Shown: one piece after another, positions 42,026 through 52,216 of the stretch
Numbering within the stretch: position 1 is the stretch's first letter
Layout of the letters: every line of letters begins with the position of its first letter
Source: Vibrio chagasii
Lineage (GTDB): Bacteria; Pseudomonadota; Gammaproteobacteria; Enterobacterales; Vibrionaceae
DNA: 64,000 bases
Direction: 5' to 3'
Assembly (NCBI GenBank): GCA_041879415.1
Contig: CP090851.1
Location: 2,852,001-2,916,000, forward strand
The notes under the pieces: generated by a model
What the model was told of the DNA's origin: nothing
Database searches by the model: none
The model's input: the letters and a program-made list of their open reading frames with translations, nothing else
Made by a program: the position numbers and the translations under genes

Positions 42026-42592
42026 TTAGTGAATATGATTGACAACCACAGCCTGGTTTTCAGTGAAAGCTACATCATCAAGTCGTAAGTTGATGCGTTG
42101 CAATTCACTTTCCAGCTTCTGACTTTTCTTAAACAGCTTTTGCTGCTTCTTAATCATCTTCGCCAGCTTCTTGTTGTATTTCTCTTGTTTCTTCGCCGCT
42201 TTCTTCGCTCGCTTCAATTCTGATTTCTCATCACCACTCGCGTTGGCGATGCGTTTTTTCAGTTTGGATTTTTTCGGTGACGCTTGTTTCTCTGCGTTTC
42301 CAAGAGCAACGGCTGGGTCAAACATCTGTACTGATGAATCAGGCATCTCTGCCAAGGTGACTTCAGGCTTCGGTAGCGTTTCAGCTAACAAACCACAAGC
42401 TGCCTTCTCTTCAGCAGGCTTATTCTGACAACCGAGCGGTGGAATTGCTGTTGGTTTACATAGGTTCGCTTCGTCCGCCGATGAACGTGCACAAGAGCGG
42501 CACACAAACTTAGGTTCAGTAACCAAGCTGTGGATCTCGCCTAGGTGTTCGGTAATGTCTCGACGGTTTAACTTACAAAAGCGTTTAGCCAT
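42026..42592 (-). CDS. Cysteine-containing hypothetical protein preceded by a Fur box
   Basis: 188 residues. The first third holds about six Cys (RFCKLN, FVCRSCARSS, NLCKP, LGCQN, AACGL) that could bind metal; the last third is a Lys-rich coiled coil (about 105-165). The end is VVVNHIH. I recognise no family. A Fur-like palindrome lies 14 bases upstream of the start, so an iron-linked role is plausible. Between a transporter and rsmJ. Confidence 0.75.
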   Translation of the reverse strand: MAKRFCKLNRRDITEHLGEIHSLVTEPKFVCRSCARSSADEANLCKPTAIPPLGCQNKPAEEKAACGLLAETLPKPEVTLAEMPDSSVQMFDPAVALGNAEKQASPKKSKLKKRIANASGDEKSELKRAKKAAKKQEKYNKKLAKMIKKQQKLFKKSQKLESELQRINLRLDDVAFTENQAVVVNHIH

Positions 42593-42605
42593 GCTACAAC
42601 TCCAG

Positions 42606-42628
42606 CTAAGAATAATAATGATTCTTAG
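42606..42628. promoter_or_regulatory. Fur-like operator
   Basis: A 23-base palindrome with arms CTAAGAAT and ATTCTTAG around AATAATG; its core GAATAATAATGATTC matches the Fur 7-1-7 consensus at most positions. It sits just upstream of the leftward gene at 42592. Confidence 0.65.
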
Positions 42629-42713
42629 TTAGATATACATCCGTAACGCGACTATCGCAAGTGTTAAATGGCAATTTATCGTATTTATGACGGGAAATTT
42701 TCTTAGCACATCG

Positions 42714-43493
42714 CTAAGTCATTGATGCTTTCACATACACGTCAAAACGGTTCTTTTTGGTTTCAATCGCCATACTCGGTTTTTGCTCATCTAACCAAGC
42801 CGCATAATCGGGTCTTTTGACTACAACTCGCTTTGATGCGAGCTTCATCGCAGGTGCCAATAAAGCATCCGCATCTAAGTCTGCACCGACCAAAGATTGG
42901 AATACGCGCATCTCTTTTTTGACTAGTGCCGATTTCTTTTTGTTCTCTGGGTGTGGGTACATAGGATCTAGATACACTACATCCGGTTGCTCAAAGCTAG
43001 GGTCGTCACTGAGCTTATCCAGCGCATCATGGCTTGAAGCATGAATCAACTTCATACGTTCGCTAACCCAACCACCGATATCAGGGTCTTGCTGCGCACG
43101 CTGTAATCCATCATCAAGCAACGCTGCAACAACAGGGTGACGCTCGACCATCTGCACCTTACAACCTAGAGAAGCCAGTACAAATGCATCGCGCCCTAGG
43201 CCAGCCGTACCATCAAGAATGGTTGGCGTAGCGCCTTTATTTAAACCTGCCGCCTTGGCGATAGCTTGGCCTTTGCCACCACCAAATTTACGTCGATGAC
43301 CAACCGCGCCGCCAACTAAATCAACGAAGATAGCGCCTAACTTGGGCTCGTCTACTTTGCGCAGCTCAAGTCGCTCGCTAGTCAGCACCAAAGCAAATTC
43401 GCTGTTTTCATCGTGAGATAAATTCCAACGAGTCGCTAAGTCATTCAGATGATCGATTTGGGTAGCATCTTCGCAAATCAGTTGTAATTGCAA
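42714..43493 (-). CDS. rsmJ: 16S rRNA (guanine(1516)-N2)-methyltransferase RsmJ
   Basis: 259 residues from the TTG at 43493, which has GGAG 6 bases upstream; a TTG four codons earlier (43505) is possible. No ATG occurs in the region that matches the family N-terminus. Motifs: SAM loop [25 protein letters not shown] active-site motif, and the RsmJ signature [16 protein letters not shown]. Conserved next to prlC in E. coli. Confidence 0.94.
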   Translation of the reverse strand: MQLQLICEDATQIDHLNDLATRWNLSHDENSEFALVLTSERLELRKVDEPKLGAIFVDLVGGAVGHRRKFGGGKGQAIAKAAGLNKGATPTILDGTAGLGRDAFVLASLGCKVQMVERHPVVAALLDDGLQRAQQDPDIGGWVSERMKLIHASSHDALDKLSDDPSFEQPDVVYLDPMYPHPENKKKSALVKKEMRVFQSLVGADLDADALLAPAMKLASKRVVVKRPDYAAWLDEQKPSMAIETKKNRFDVYVKASMT

Positions 43494-43523
43494 GGTCGTC
43501 TCCAACAGACAGTAGTATTCAAA

Positions 43524-43557
43524 ACAAAAGAGGCAACCAGTTTACCTGATTGCCTCA
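43524..43557 (-). terminator. Terminator of the sensor GGDEF/EAL gene
   Basis: On the minus strand GAGGCAA pairs with TTGCCTC, with an inner CAG/CTG pair, followed by TTTTGTTTT; 75 bases after the stop. Confidence 0.8.
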
Positions 43558-43631
43558 ACAATACATATTAGCGGTGCAAACTATTAGCACCGAAAATCAC
43601 GAGATTAAAACAAGGCTGTACACAGGCCTAG

Positions 43632-46600
43632 TTAGTTTGCGTTTTCTAACGCTCGTTCTTGCTGAAGTTCATCAATCAGCTCAGCAAGCGGCTTAGGTCG
43701 ACCAATGATGTAGCCCTGTGCATAGTTCACGCCGAGTTCAATCAGCTTGTCGATGATCTGGGTGTTTTCAACGAACTCGGCCACGGTGTGCTTACCCATC
43801 TGCTTGGCTAGATCATTGATAGAGCGAACCATCACATGGTCCATCTCATTGACATCAATATCGCGCACGAACAGGCCATCGATCTTAACGATGTCGACTG
43901 GCAGCTTCTTCAAGTAACCAAACGACGATAACCCAGACCCGAAGTCATCGAGCGCAATCATGCAGCCAAGGTCTTTGATTCGAGTGAAGAACTTGATCGC
44001 CTGTTTCATGTTACTCATCGCCGCTGTTTCGGTGATCTCTAAGCAGATCTTATGACACGGAATCGACGAGTTGCTCAAGCTTTCAATCAAGAACTCAACA
44101 AACTCTCGATTGCCCATCGAGTGGCCAGAAAGGTTGATAGAACACATCCCTAAATCATCAATCAGGTGTGGGCGTTGCTCTAACCAACTCAATGTCTGAC
44201 CGATCACTTGGCGGTCAATTAAATGCGCGATGTTGTAGCGCTCGGAAGCAGGCATGAAGATACCCGGAGAGATGTATTCCCCATCCACATTCTTAATCCG
44301 CACCAAGATCTCGAAGTGCATCTTGTCACTGTCTTCATCTAAGCCAAGAATACGCTGTGCAAACAACTCCAGGCGATCATTGGCTAGAGCTTCATGCACT
44401 AGGTTAACGCACTCCATCTCTAGGTGACGTCGACGTAAATCTTCATCATCTTGATGGTAAAGGTGATAGCGGTTACGCCCTTCCTCTTTAGCCGCATGAC
44501 ACGCCGCATCTGCCTGAGCGTGTACCATTTGTGGCGTTGCGGCAGTATGGTCGATCAATCGAATGCCGATAGAGCAGGTTAAGTTAAGTCGGATGTCATC
44601 CCACAAGAATGGATTGTCGCCCATCATCGAGATAATACTGCGACACACATTCACCGCGTCTCGCTCAGTACAGTCTTTGATGAGTACCGCAAACTCGTCC
44701 CCACCCATACGCGCCAATACCGCATTGTATGGCAGTACCTCTTCCAATAACTGCGCGCTAAACAAGATCGCAGCATCGCCCGCTTCATGCCCCGCGGTAT
44801 CGTTCAGTACTTTCAGTTGGTCTAGGTCTAAGAACAGCATTGCGTGAGTGCGCATGTGGCTCTCAACCTCTTTGAGTGCCTTCTGTAGCTCTTGCTCAAA
44901 GTGGTTGCGGTTAAAGGTATCAGTCAGCAAATCATAGCGCGCCTGATACTCCAACTTTTCAGAAAGCTCATGTGTCTCGGTGATGTCCTCACCGACAATC
45001 AACAACTGATCAGACTCCACCAGCGGACGAATATTTTCTCGAATCCAGATCGTGCTACCATCAGCATGACGATATTCAATATCACGACGCCATACACCAC
45101 GAATCTTGTGCTGTGGCTGCAACAAGATATGACGTGGAATCATCGCGTTTTCATCGACATAGAACTCTCTAGGACGGTGACCTAAAAGTTCATCCAGTGG
45201 GTAGCCAAGCAGCTCTTCGGCAAACTGGTTCACTTGTTGGATGCGGTTATTACCGTCCAAGGTAATCATCATCACTGGTTGCTTGTCGTAATAGAGTTTT
45301 AGGTTCGCTTCACGTTGGAACAGCTTATTCTCAGCCAGCTTGCGTGAAGTGACATCACGAGCCTCAAACAAGAACTGAATATCGCCTTCTTCGCTGCCCG
45401 GCATCGGCTTCAGTGAGATATCCAATACCATGGCACCGCGATCTCGACACCAAACCTCAGCTTCAAAGCGTAAAGATGGGTGATCATCTCGCTCAACAAA
45501 ATACTCTTTCAACACCTCACTGGCAGAATCTTCCCAGTGCTGATGCTCTTGCAAAGGTGTTCCTAACTTATAACCTTGATTGTAGAGCAGCTCATGCAGC
45601 TTGCTGTTACTCGACAGCAATACACCACCTTTGTCGATAATGCCCATAAACTGAAGACTCTGGTCGAATATCGACTCCAACAGTCGCTGGCTTTGGCGGC
45701 TTGCTCGTTCGCTCTTCTTGAGACGATTGAGGTAATACACCAAGGTGGCGATCACGCATGACATACCAAGGAACATTAAACCAATGGTGCGAATTTCATC
45801 GCGATAGCGCATCAGGAAAGGCTTTGGCTTGTTAAGAAACGTTACTGCAGCTTCGTTCTCTGCGCCTAAATCCCAACGCGATATTTGTTGATAGTCGAGT
45901 TTAATCTCCGGAGCACCTGCGACCACAGGAGGCAACGGATCATTGGGGTTCGCCAACACCTGCAACAAAACGCGACCAGTGTTACGCCCTTGAGTTTCAC
46001 CGCTTTGAATCACACCGCCAATGGCCCCAAAACCTAGGCCTAAGTCGTGCACCATATAGAGTGGCATTTGCGTTTTTATGTTCAGCTGACGCCAGTCTTC
46101 ATCACTACTCACATCACCTTTCGCATCTCGGTAATACGCCCAAAACAGCAAACTTTTCCCTAGGTCTGCTCGCTGAGAAAAAGTCGTCAGTTCTTGGTAT
46201 GAGTCTGGAACATAGTGTTCAATTAAGTCTGCAAAGTTAGGATTTTTTTCAATGAAAAGATCGATTTGCGCGCGAATAGCCTCACCAGTCACCGAGTGAT
46301 CGGTCACCATATAAACCTTTTTCACGGTCGCTTGAAGACGCTTAATAAGTTCGATGTTACCAACCAGATCGATGTCTTCAGTGATGCCCGTGGCGTTCAA
46401 ACCTTCGATCATTTTAGGAGAAAAGTTATTGATGCCACCAAAGATGACCGGGGTTCCATTGAGATCTGACGCTAAACGCTTCATCAGATTAAGAGCGTTG
46501 TTATCACTCACCACAACCGCCGCAAACTCTTCGTGCATCAATTTGGTGTGATAAAGCTGGTAAACACGCTCGAGGTATTCAGGGTTTTGAGAGCGTTTGC

Positions 46601-46781
46601 TGTCGAGGTAAACGACGCGGTAAGACAACCCGTCGCGATCGAGTTCTTCGGACAATCCTTTATGGAAATCATCCGTCCAGAAAAAACCTTGATGGTAGGA
46701 GTGGATCACCAATACATCTTTTGTCTGCGCCGAAGCCAATACGCTCCAACACATCGCAATAAATAACACCCAAAATCGCAC
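43632..46781 (-). CDS. ABC_sub_bind-PAS-PAS-GGDEF-EAL sensor protein for cyclic-di-GMP
   Basis: About 1049 residues from the GTG at 46781, which has AGGG 8 bases upstream and starts a good signal peptide (RFWVLFIAMCWSVLASAQ); a longer frame to 46889 would run into the divergent asnC start. A periplasmic substrate-binding-like sensor (about 20-315), one membrane segment (about 335-355), two PAS domains, GGDEF (ARMGGDEFAVL) and EAL (written EILVR, a common active variant, with DDFGSGLSS). No RxxD inhibitory site is seen before GGDEF. Ligand unknown. Confidence 0.88.
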   Translation of the reverse strand: MRFWVLFIAMCWSVLASAQTKDVLVIHSYHQGFFWTDDFHKGLSEELDRDGLSYRVVYLDSKRSQNPEYLERVYQLYHTKLMHEEFAAVVVSDNNALNLMKRLASDLNGTPVIFGGINNFSPKMIEGLNATGITEDIDLVGNIELIKRLQATVKKVYMVTDHSVTGEAIRAQIDLFIEKNPNFADLIEHYVPDSYQELTTFSQRADLGKSLLFWAYYRDAKGDVSSDEDWRQLNIKTQMPLYMVHDLGLGFGAIGGVIQSGETQGRNTGRVLLQVLANPNDPLPPVVAGAPEIKLDYQQISRWDLGAENEAAVTFLNKPKPFLMRYRDEIRTIGLMFLGMSCVIATLVYYLNRLKKSERASRQSQRLLESIFDQSLQFMGIIDKGGVLLSSNSKLHELLYNQGYKLGTPLQEHQHWEDSASEVLKEYFVERDDHPSLRFEAEVWCRDRGAMVLDISLKPMPGSEEGDIQFLFEARDVTSRKLAENKLFQREANLKLYYDKQPVMMITLDGNNRIQQVNQFAEELLGYPLDELLGHRPREFYVDENAMIPRHILLQPQHKIRGVWRRDIEYRHADGSTIWIRENIRPLVESDQLLIVGEDITETHELSEKLEYQARYDLLTDTFNRNHFEQELQKALKEVESHMRTHAMLFLDLDQLKVLNDTAGHEAGDAAILFSAQLLEEVLPYNAVLARMGGDEFAVLIKDCTERDAVNVCRSIISMMGDNPFLWDDIRLNLTCSIGIRLIDHTAATPQMVHAQADAACHAAKEEGRNRYHLYHQDDEDLRRRHLEMECVNLVHEALANDRLELFAQRILGLDEDSDKMHFEILVRIKNVDGEYISPGIFMPASERYNIAHLIDRQVIGQTLSWLEQRPHLIDDLGMCSINLSGHSMGNREFVEFLIESLSNSSIPCHKICLEITETAAMSNMKQAIKFFTRIKDLGCMIALDDFGSGLSSFGYLKKLPVDIVKIDGLFVRDIDVNEMDHVMVRSINDLAKQMGKHTVAEFVENTQIIDKLIELGVNYAQGYIIGRPKPLAELIDELQQERALENAN

Positions 46782-46879
46782 TGAATTCACCCTAACATCA
46801 TTGTTGCTGCTAATATTATCACCCTTGGCTATGATATGTACTCTAGCCAATATATTTTCATTAAATCTAAGGGTTAAGC

Positions 46880-47344
46880 ATGTCCACAACTACCGCTCGT
46901 CTCGATGACCTAGACCGTGCCATTCTGAAAACCTTAATGGAAGATGCTCGTACGCCTTACGCCGAGATGGCCAAGCAGTTTGACGTAAGCCCCGCGACTA
47001 TTCACGTCCGCATCGAGAAAATGAGATCGGCCGACATTATTGAGCGCACCGAGGTGGTGGTAAACACGAAAAAGCTAGGTTACGACGTATGTTGCTTTAT
47101 CGGCATCAACCTTAATGCAGCCAAAGATTACCACTCGGCAATCGCTAAGCTGAATGCCCTAGATGAGGTGGTTGAAGCCTACTACACCACTGGTGCGTAC
47201 AATATTTTCGTTAAGTTGATGTGTAAGTCGATTGAAGAGCTGCAGTTCGTCCTGATCGATAAGTTGCAGGCAATTGATGAGGTGCAGTCGACCGAGACGC
47301 TAATCTCACTGCAAAACCCAATCAATCGTAATGTGAACCCATAG
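46880..47344 (+). CDS. asnC: Lrp-family regulator AsnC
   Basis: 154 residues: N-terminal helix-turn-helix (LDRAILKTLMEDARTPYAEMAKQFDVSPATIHVRIEKM) and a C-terminal RAM domain. The region KLGYDVCCFIGINLNAAKDY and the end TLISLQNPINR match E. coli AsnC far better than Lrp. In E. coli it activates asnA with asparagine as effector. asnA is not in this window. Confidence 0.93.
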   Translation: MSTTTARLDDLDRAILKTLMEDARTPYAEMAKQFDVSPATIHVRIEKMRSADIIERTEVVVNTKKLGYDVCCFIGINLNAAKDYHSAIAKLNALDEVVEAYYTTGAYNIFVKLMCKSIEELQFVLIDKLQAIDEVQSTETLISLQNPINRNVNP

Positions 47345-47363
47345 CCGCTTGATAAACAGATAC

Positions 47364-47392
47364 AAAAAGAGCCTCACGAGGAGGCTCTTTTT
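47364..47392. terminator. Bidirectional terminator between asnC and prlC
   Basis: AAAAAGAGCCTC pairs with GAGGCTCTTTTT around ACGAG. Confidence 0.92.
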
Positions 47393-47412
47393 ACATTCTG
47401 ACCAGTACAATA

Positions 47413-49455
47413 TTACGCGCTGATACCAGCGTGGCGCAGCATCGCATCGATTTGTGGTTCGCGGCCACGGAATCGTTTGAACAACTCCATAGGCTCTTCA
47501 CTGCCACCCATTTCTAGGATGTTATTCAGGAAGCGGTTACCCGTTTCAGTGTTGAAGATACCCTCTTCTTCAAATGCTGAGAACGCATCTGCCGATAGCA
47601 CTTCAGCCCATAGGTAGCTGTAGTAACCCGCGCTGTAACCACCAGCGAAGATGTGGCTAAAGCTGTGTGAGAAACGGTTCCAATCAAGACTTGGTAGTAC
47701 CGCCACTTTAGACTTCACGTCAGCCAGTGTTTCAAGTACGCGCGCACCCACTTCTGGGTCGTAAGTGGTATGTAGCGTAAAGTCGAACAGACCGAATTCT
47801 AACTGGCGTAAAATGAACATCGCTGATTGGAAATTCTTCGCCGCTAGCATTTTCTCTAGCATCTCTTTTGGTAAAGCTTCGCCGGTTTCGAAGTGACCAG
47901 AAATGAACGCCAATGCCTCTTCTTCCCAACACCAGTTTTCTAGGAACTGACTTGGCAACTCAACCGCATCCCAAGGCACACCATTGATACCTGCAACCGC
48001 GCCTGCTTCTACTTGAGTCAGCATATGGTGGATACCATGGCCAAACTCATGGAACAGAGTCACAACTTCATCGTGGGTAAACAATGCTGGCTTGTCGCCA
48101 ACCGGTTTATTGAAGTTACACGTTAGGTAAGCAACTGGCGTTTGTAGTTCTCCAGCAGCGGTAATACGACGACCACGGCAGTCGTCCATCCATGCTCCGC
48201 CACGCTTGTGTTCACGAGCGTACAAATCTAGGTAGAAGCTACCTCGCAATGTGTCATTAGCATCAAAGATATCAAAGAAGCGTACCGACTCATGCCATGT
48301 GTCGACGCCTTCACGCTCTTTCACTGTCATACCAAATACACGATTCAGTACTTCAAACAGGCCCGATACCGCTTTCGATTCAGGGAAGTAAGGGCGCAGC
48401 TCTTCATCTGAAATTTGGAAAAGGTGCTGTTTCTGTTTTTCGCTGTAGTAAGGGATATCCCAAAGTTCTAGCTCAGACACACCAAACTCTTTTTCAGCGA
48501 ACTGGCGCAGTTCTTCCACTTCACGCTCACCTTGAGGTTTCGCTTTCACCGCTAAATCATTTAAGAAGCCCAGAACCTGATCTGGCGTCTCTGCCATTTT
48601 AGTTGCCAGCGACTTCTCACTGTAAGTGCCAAAGCCAAGCATTCGCGCGATCTCATGACGCAATTTAAGCTGCTCGGTGATGATCTCTGTGTTGTCCCAC
48701 TTGCCTGCGTTTGGACCACGGTCTGAAGCGCGAGTAACGTAAGCTTCGTACAGCTCTTTACGTAGCTCTTGGTTATCACAGTAAGTCATTACTGGTAGGT
48801 ACGATGGGATATCTAAAGTCAGTAGGTAACCTTCTTGCTCTTTAGCCTCTGCCGCCGCTTTTGCCGCAGCCAGTGCTGATTCAGGCATGCCTGCCAATTC
48901 AGCAACATCAGTCACCTGCTTGCTCCAACCCATAGTTGCATCAAGTACATTGTTTGAGAATTGAGAACCCAGCTCAGACTGACGCTTGCTGATCTCGCCA
49001 TAGCGGTGCTGCTCGTCAGCGGGTAAACCAATGCCTGATAATTCGAAATCACGCAGTGCATCGGTAATGGTTTTTTGTTGAGCTCGATTTAATCCAGAGA
49101 ATGCTTCGCTCGCCTTGATCGCTTTGTACGCTTCAAACAGACCTTTGTGTTGACCAACCCAGGTGCCGTACTCAGACAGCAGAGGTAAACAGCTTTCATA
49201 CGCTTCACGCAGCTCGTCGCTGTTCACAACCGAGTTCATGTGGCTTACTGGTGACCAAACACGGCCTAAACGATCATCCACTTCTTCAATTGGAGCAACT
49301 AGGTTGTCCCAGCTTGGTGAAGTATTACCTTCAAGTACTTGTTCTATCTTGTTGCGACACGCTTCGATCACTTGCTCAACCGCTGGCTTAACGTGCTCAG
49401 GTTTGATTTGTGAAAACGGAGGTAAGTCCGTGAAGGTTAATAGCGGATTAGACAT
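47413..49455 (-). CDS. prlC: Oligopeptidase A
   Basis: 680 residues of the M3 zinc metallopeptidase family. The catalytic motif HEFGH is at residues 469-473 (VVTLFHEFGHGIHHML). Cytoplasmic; degrades signal peptides and other short peptides. Length and motifs match E. coli PrlC. Divergent from rlmJ. Confidence 0.97.
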   Translation of the reverse strand: MSNPLLTFTDLPPFSQIKPEHVKPAVEQVIEACRNKIEQVLEGNTSPSWDNLVAPIEEVDDRLGRVWSPVSHMNSVVNSDELREAYESCLPLLSEYGTWVGQHKGLFEAYKAIKASEAFSGLNRAQQKTITDALRDFELSGIGLPADEQHRYGEISKRQSELGSQFSNNVLDATMGWSKQVTDVAELAGMPESALAAAKAAAEAKEQEGYLLTLDIPSYLPVMTYCDNQELRKELYEAYVTRASDRGPNAGKWDNTEIITEQLKLRHEIARMLGFGTYSEKSLATKMAETPDQVLGFLNDLAVKAKPQGEREVEELRQFAEKEFGVSELELWDIPYYSEKQKQHLFQISDEELRPYFPESKAVSGLFEVLNRVFGMTVKEREGVDTWHESVRFFDIFDANDTLRGSFYLDLYAREHKRGGAWMDDCRGRRITAAGELQTPVAYLTCNFNKPVGDKPALFTHDEVVTLFHEFGHGIHHMLTQVEAGAVAGINGVPWDAVELPSQFLENWCWEEEALAFISGHFETGEALPKEMLEKMLAAKNFQSAMFILRQLEFGLFDFTLHTTYDPEVGARVLETLADVKSKVAVLPSLDWNRFSHSFSHIFAGGYSAGYYSYLWAEVLSADAFSAFEEEGIFNTETGNRFLNNILEMGGSEEPMELFKRFRGREPQIDAMLRHAGISA

Positions 49456-49733
49456 ATAAACATTCCTTTGGCGTTAGAGACTTTCGTCTTTTTTGTAATG
49501 AGGTCGTCTTACAGTCATCAGGCTAAGCAGCGCCCTAAAAAATCACCTGCGAATAGTTATTAAATAGTGCCCATAAAGGCAAATTTCAATAGTAGAACCA
49601 ATAACTAACTGCAGATAGCTGACGACTGTCCCTGAATTGTTCGAGAATTTATGGTCCATTGAGGGTTATAATAATCAGATTAACCCACCTACACTAACCA
49701 CACTCTAAAACGAGAGTGTTACGAGAGTTTAAT

Positions 49734-50573
49734 TTGTTAAGTTATCGCCACAGCTTCCACGCAGGCAACCATGCCGACGTAGTAAAGCATATCGTACAGA
49801 GCCTTATTCTTAATTCTTTGAAACAGAAGGATAAGCCTTTTGTTTACCATGACACTCACTCTGGTGTAGGTCGTTACGACTTAACGCATGAATGGTCTGA
49901 AAAAACCGGTGAATACAAACAAGGTATCGCTCGCGTCTGGGAACAGCAAAATCTTCCTGAAGACATTCAAAGCTACCTTGAGTCTATCTCAACACTAAAC
50001 AACGGCGACAAGCTGCGCTACTACCCAGGCTCACCACGTGTTGCACGTGCTCACCTACGTGACCAGGACCGTATGGTACTGACCGAGCTTCACCCAGCTG
50101 ATCACCCGCTGCTTGAGCAAGAGTTCCACCGCGATCGTCAGGTATCGATCTACAAAGAAGATGGCTTTAAGCGTCTAAAAGCAAGCCTGCCGCCAAAAGA
50201 GCGCCGCGGCTTAGTACTGATCGACCCACCGTACGAGCTTGCAAAAGAGTACCGTGATGTAGTGACCGCCATTGCTCAAAGCCATAAGCGCTGGGCAACG
50301 GGTATCTACGCAATTTGGTACCCAGTAGTGAACCGTTGCGACATCGAAGACATGATCGAAGGCTTAGAAAGCTTGGGCATCAACAAGATTCTACAGATCG
50401 AGCTTGGCGTATCACCAGACACCAACGAGCGTGGCATGACAGCATCAGGCATGATTGTTATCAACCCACCTTGGAAGCTAGAAAGCCAAATGAACGAGAT
50501 TCTTCCATTCTTGAAGGAAGCTATTGCACCAGCAACCGGTCACTACAAAGTAGAGTGGATCGTACCTGAGTAA
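49734..50573 (+). CDS. rlmJ: 23S rRNA (adenine(2030)-N6)-methyltransferase RlmJ
   Basis: 280 residues from the TTG at 49734, giving MLSYRHSFHAGNHADVVKH as in E. coli RlmJ (also 280 residues); GAGAG lies 6 bases upstream. An upstream in-frame GTG (49716) would add six residues without homology. The catalytic motif LIDPPYE and the conserved end WIVPE are present. Confidence 0.95.
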   Translation: MLSYRHSFHAGNHADVVKHIVQSLILNSLKQKDKPFVYHDTHSGVGRYDLTHEWSEKTGEYKQGIARVWEQQNLPEDIQSYLESISTLNNGDKLRYYPGSPRVARAHLRDQDRMVLTELHPADHPLLEQEFHRDRQVSIYKEDGFKRLKASLPPKERRGLVLIDPPYELAKEYRDVVTAIAQSHKRWATGIYAIWYPVVNRCDIEDMIEGLESLGINKILQIELGVSPDTNERGMTASGMIVINPPWKLESQMNEILPFLKEAIAPATGHYKVEWIVPE

Positions 50574-50760
50574 TCTCGACACCACATCCAAGCTCAAAGA
50601 GCAGCCAAAAGACTGTGATGTGGACGAATAAATTTAAAACAGGGAGATTGAGTTCAACCAATCTGCCCTCAATATAATAATTAGACAATTTTAGAATCTA
50701 TAGGACGTAGGTATCCAGTGTGCTCACTGTGACTACAACCCTCAATAAATGGAGAAAGTA

Positions 50761-52119
50761 ATGGCGACTCATTTTGATTACATCTGTATCGGTGGCGGCA
50801 GCGGCGGCATCGCATCAGCAAACCGCGCGGCAATGCACGGTGCAAAAGTTGCACTTATCGAAGCTCAAGACCTTGGTGGTACTTGTGTAAACGTTGGTTG
50901 TGTTCCTAAAAAGGTAATGTGGCACGGCGCTCAAGTCGCTGAAGCGATCAACCTATACTCTGAAGACTACGGCTTTGATGTTGAAGTGAAGAATTTCAAC
51001 TGGAGCAAACTGATTGAGAACCGCCAAGCGTACATTGGTCGTATCCACCAATCTTACGATCGCGTTCTCGGTAACAACAAAGTAAACGTAATCAAAGGTT
51101 TTGCTAAATTCGTTGACGAAAAGACGGTTGAAGTAAACGGTGAACACTACACAGCTGATCACATCCTGATCGCTGTAGGTGGTCGTCCAACGATTCCAAA
51201 CATCCCAGGTGCAGAATACGGCATCGACTCAAATGGCTTCTTCGAGCTAATGGAGCAACCAAAACGCGTTGCGGTTATCGGTGCAGGCTATATCGCGGTT
51301 GAGATCGCAGGCGTACTAAGCGCACTTGGTACAGAAACACATCTGTTCTGCCGTAAAGAGTCTCCGCTACGTAGCTTCGACCCAATGATCGTTGAGACAT
51401 TGGTTGAGGTAATGGAAGCAGAAGGTCCAACACTTCACACGCACTCTGTGCCTAAAGAAGTAGTGAAAGAAGCGGATGGCACACTGACGCTACACCTAGA
51501 GAATGGCAACACTCAAAACGTTGACCACCTAATCTGGGCTATCGGCCGTCACCCAGCAACTGACGCGATCAACCTAGCATCAACGGGCGTTGAGACAAAT
51601 GACCGTGGCTACATCAAGGTAGACGAGTTCCAAGCGACTAACGTTCCTGGCATCTACTGTGTTGGTGACATCATGGAAGGCGGCATCGAGCTAACTCCTG
51701 TAGCGGTTAAAGCAGGTCGTCAACTTTCTGAGCGTCTATTCAACGGTCAAACTAACGCGAAAATGGACTACAACCTAGTCCCTACTGTTGTATTCAGCCA
51801 CCCACCTATCGGCACAATCGGTCTAACGACTCAGGAAGCTGAAGAGAAGTACGGCAAAGACAACATCAAGGTTTACACATCTGGCTTCACTGCGATGTAC
51901 ACAGCAGTAACCAAACACCGTCAACCTTGTAAGATGAAACTAGTGTGTGCTGGCGAAGAAGAAACAGTTGTTGGTCTTCACGGCATCGGCTTCACGGTTG
52001 ATGAGATGATTCAAGGCTTCGGCGTTGCAATGAAGATGGGCGCAACCAAAGCAGACTTCGACTCTGTTGTGGCAATTCACCCAACGGGCAGCGAAGAATT
52101 CGTTACCATGAGGGGTTAG
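50761..52119 (+). CDS. gor: Glutathione reductase, 3' end altered by an insertion
   Basis: 452 residues from the ATG at 50761 (GGAG 6-7 bases upstream; an ATG four codons earlier is less likely). FAD motif [10 protein letters not shown], redox-active disulfide Cys42-Cys47 ([12 protein letters not shown]), NADPH motif [11 protein letters not shown], and the C-terminal HPTGSEEF catalytic segment are intact. It reduces glutathione disulfide with NADPH. The protein ends ...FVTMRG, whereas E. coli Gor ends at TMR; the last codons come from the inserted element, so the enzyme should still work. Confidence 0.97.
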   Translation: MATHFDYICIGGGSGGIASANRAAMHGAKVALIEAQDLGGTCVNVGCVPKKVMWHGAQVAEAINLYSEDYGFDVEVKNFNWSKLIENRQAYIGRIHQSYDRVLGNNKVNVIKGFAKFVDEKTVEVNGEHYTADHILIAVGGRPTIPNIPGAEYGIDSNGFFELMEQPKRVAVIGAGYIAVEIAGVLSALGTETHLFCRKESPLRSFDPMIVETLVEVMEAEGPTLHTHSVPKEVVKEADGTLTLHLENGNTQNVDHLIWAIGRHPATDAINLASTGVETNDRGYIKVDEFQATNVPGIYCVGDIMEGGIELTPVAVKAGRQLSERLFNGQTNAKMDYNLVPTVVFSHPPIGTIGLTTQEAEEKYGKDNIKVYTSGFTAMYTAVTKHRQPCKMKLVCAGEEETVVGLHGIGFTVDEMIQGFGVAMKMGATKADFDSVVAIHPTGSEEFVTMRG

Positions 52120-52142
52120 TGTAGGAAAAACATCTTACACAC

Positions 52143-52159
52143 GTAAACAAATCTGGAAA
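52143..52159 (+). repeat. Left subterminal inverted repeat of the element
   Basis: GTAAACAAATCTGGAAA, 33 bases inside the left junction. It pairs as an inverted copy with 60688-60703, apart from one extra C. Confidence 0.75.
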
Positions 52160-52166
52160 ATAATCA

Positions 52167-52199
52167 ATCACTGTCCATACTGTATACATGGGCAGTGAT
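52167..52199. promoter_or_regulatory. Dyad operator with LexA-like box upstream of the recombinase operon
   Basis: Arms ATCACTGTCCAT and ATGGGCAGTGAT (11 of 12 paired) around ACTGTATAC. Within it TACTGTATACATGGGCAGTG (52178-52197) matches the SOS box at 15 of 20 positions, with CTGT and CAGT at the right spacing. It lies 18 bases before the first recombinase ATG. It could bind LexA or an element-encoded repressor. Confidence 0.5.
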
Positions 52200-52216
52200 A
52201 TTTTTCAGGATGATTT

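Noticed and set aside
46782..46889. Upstream extension of the sensor GGDEF/EAL protein to an ATG at 46889
   Set aside because: It would overlap the asnC start and place 36 polar residues before the signal peptide; the GTG at 46781 fits better.
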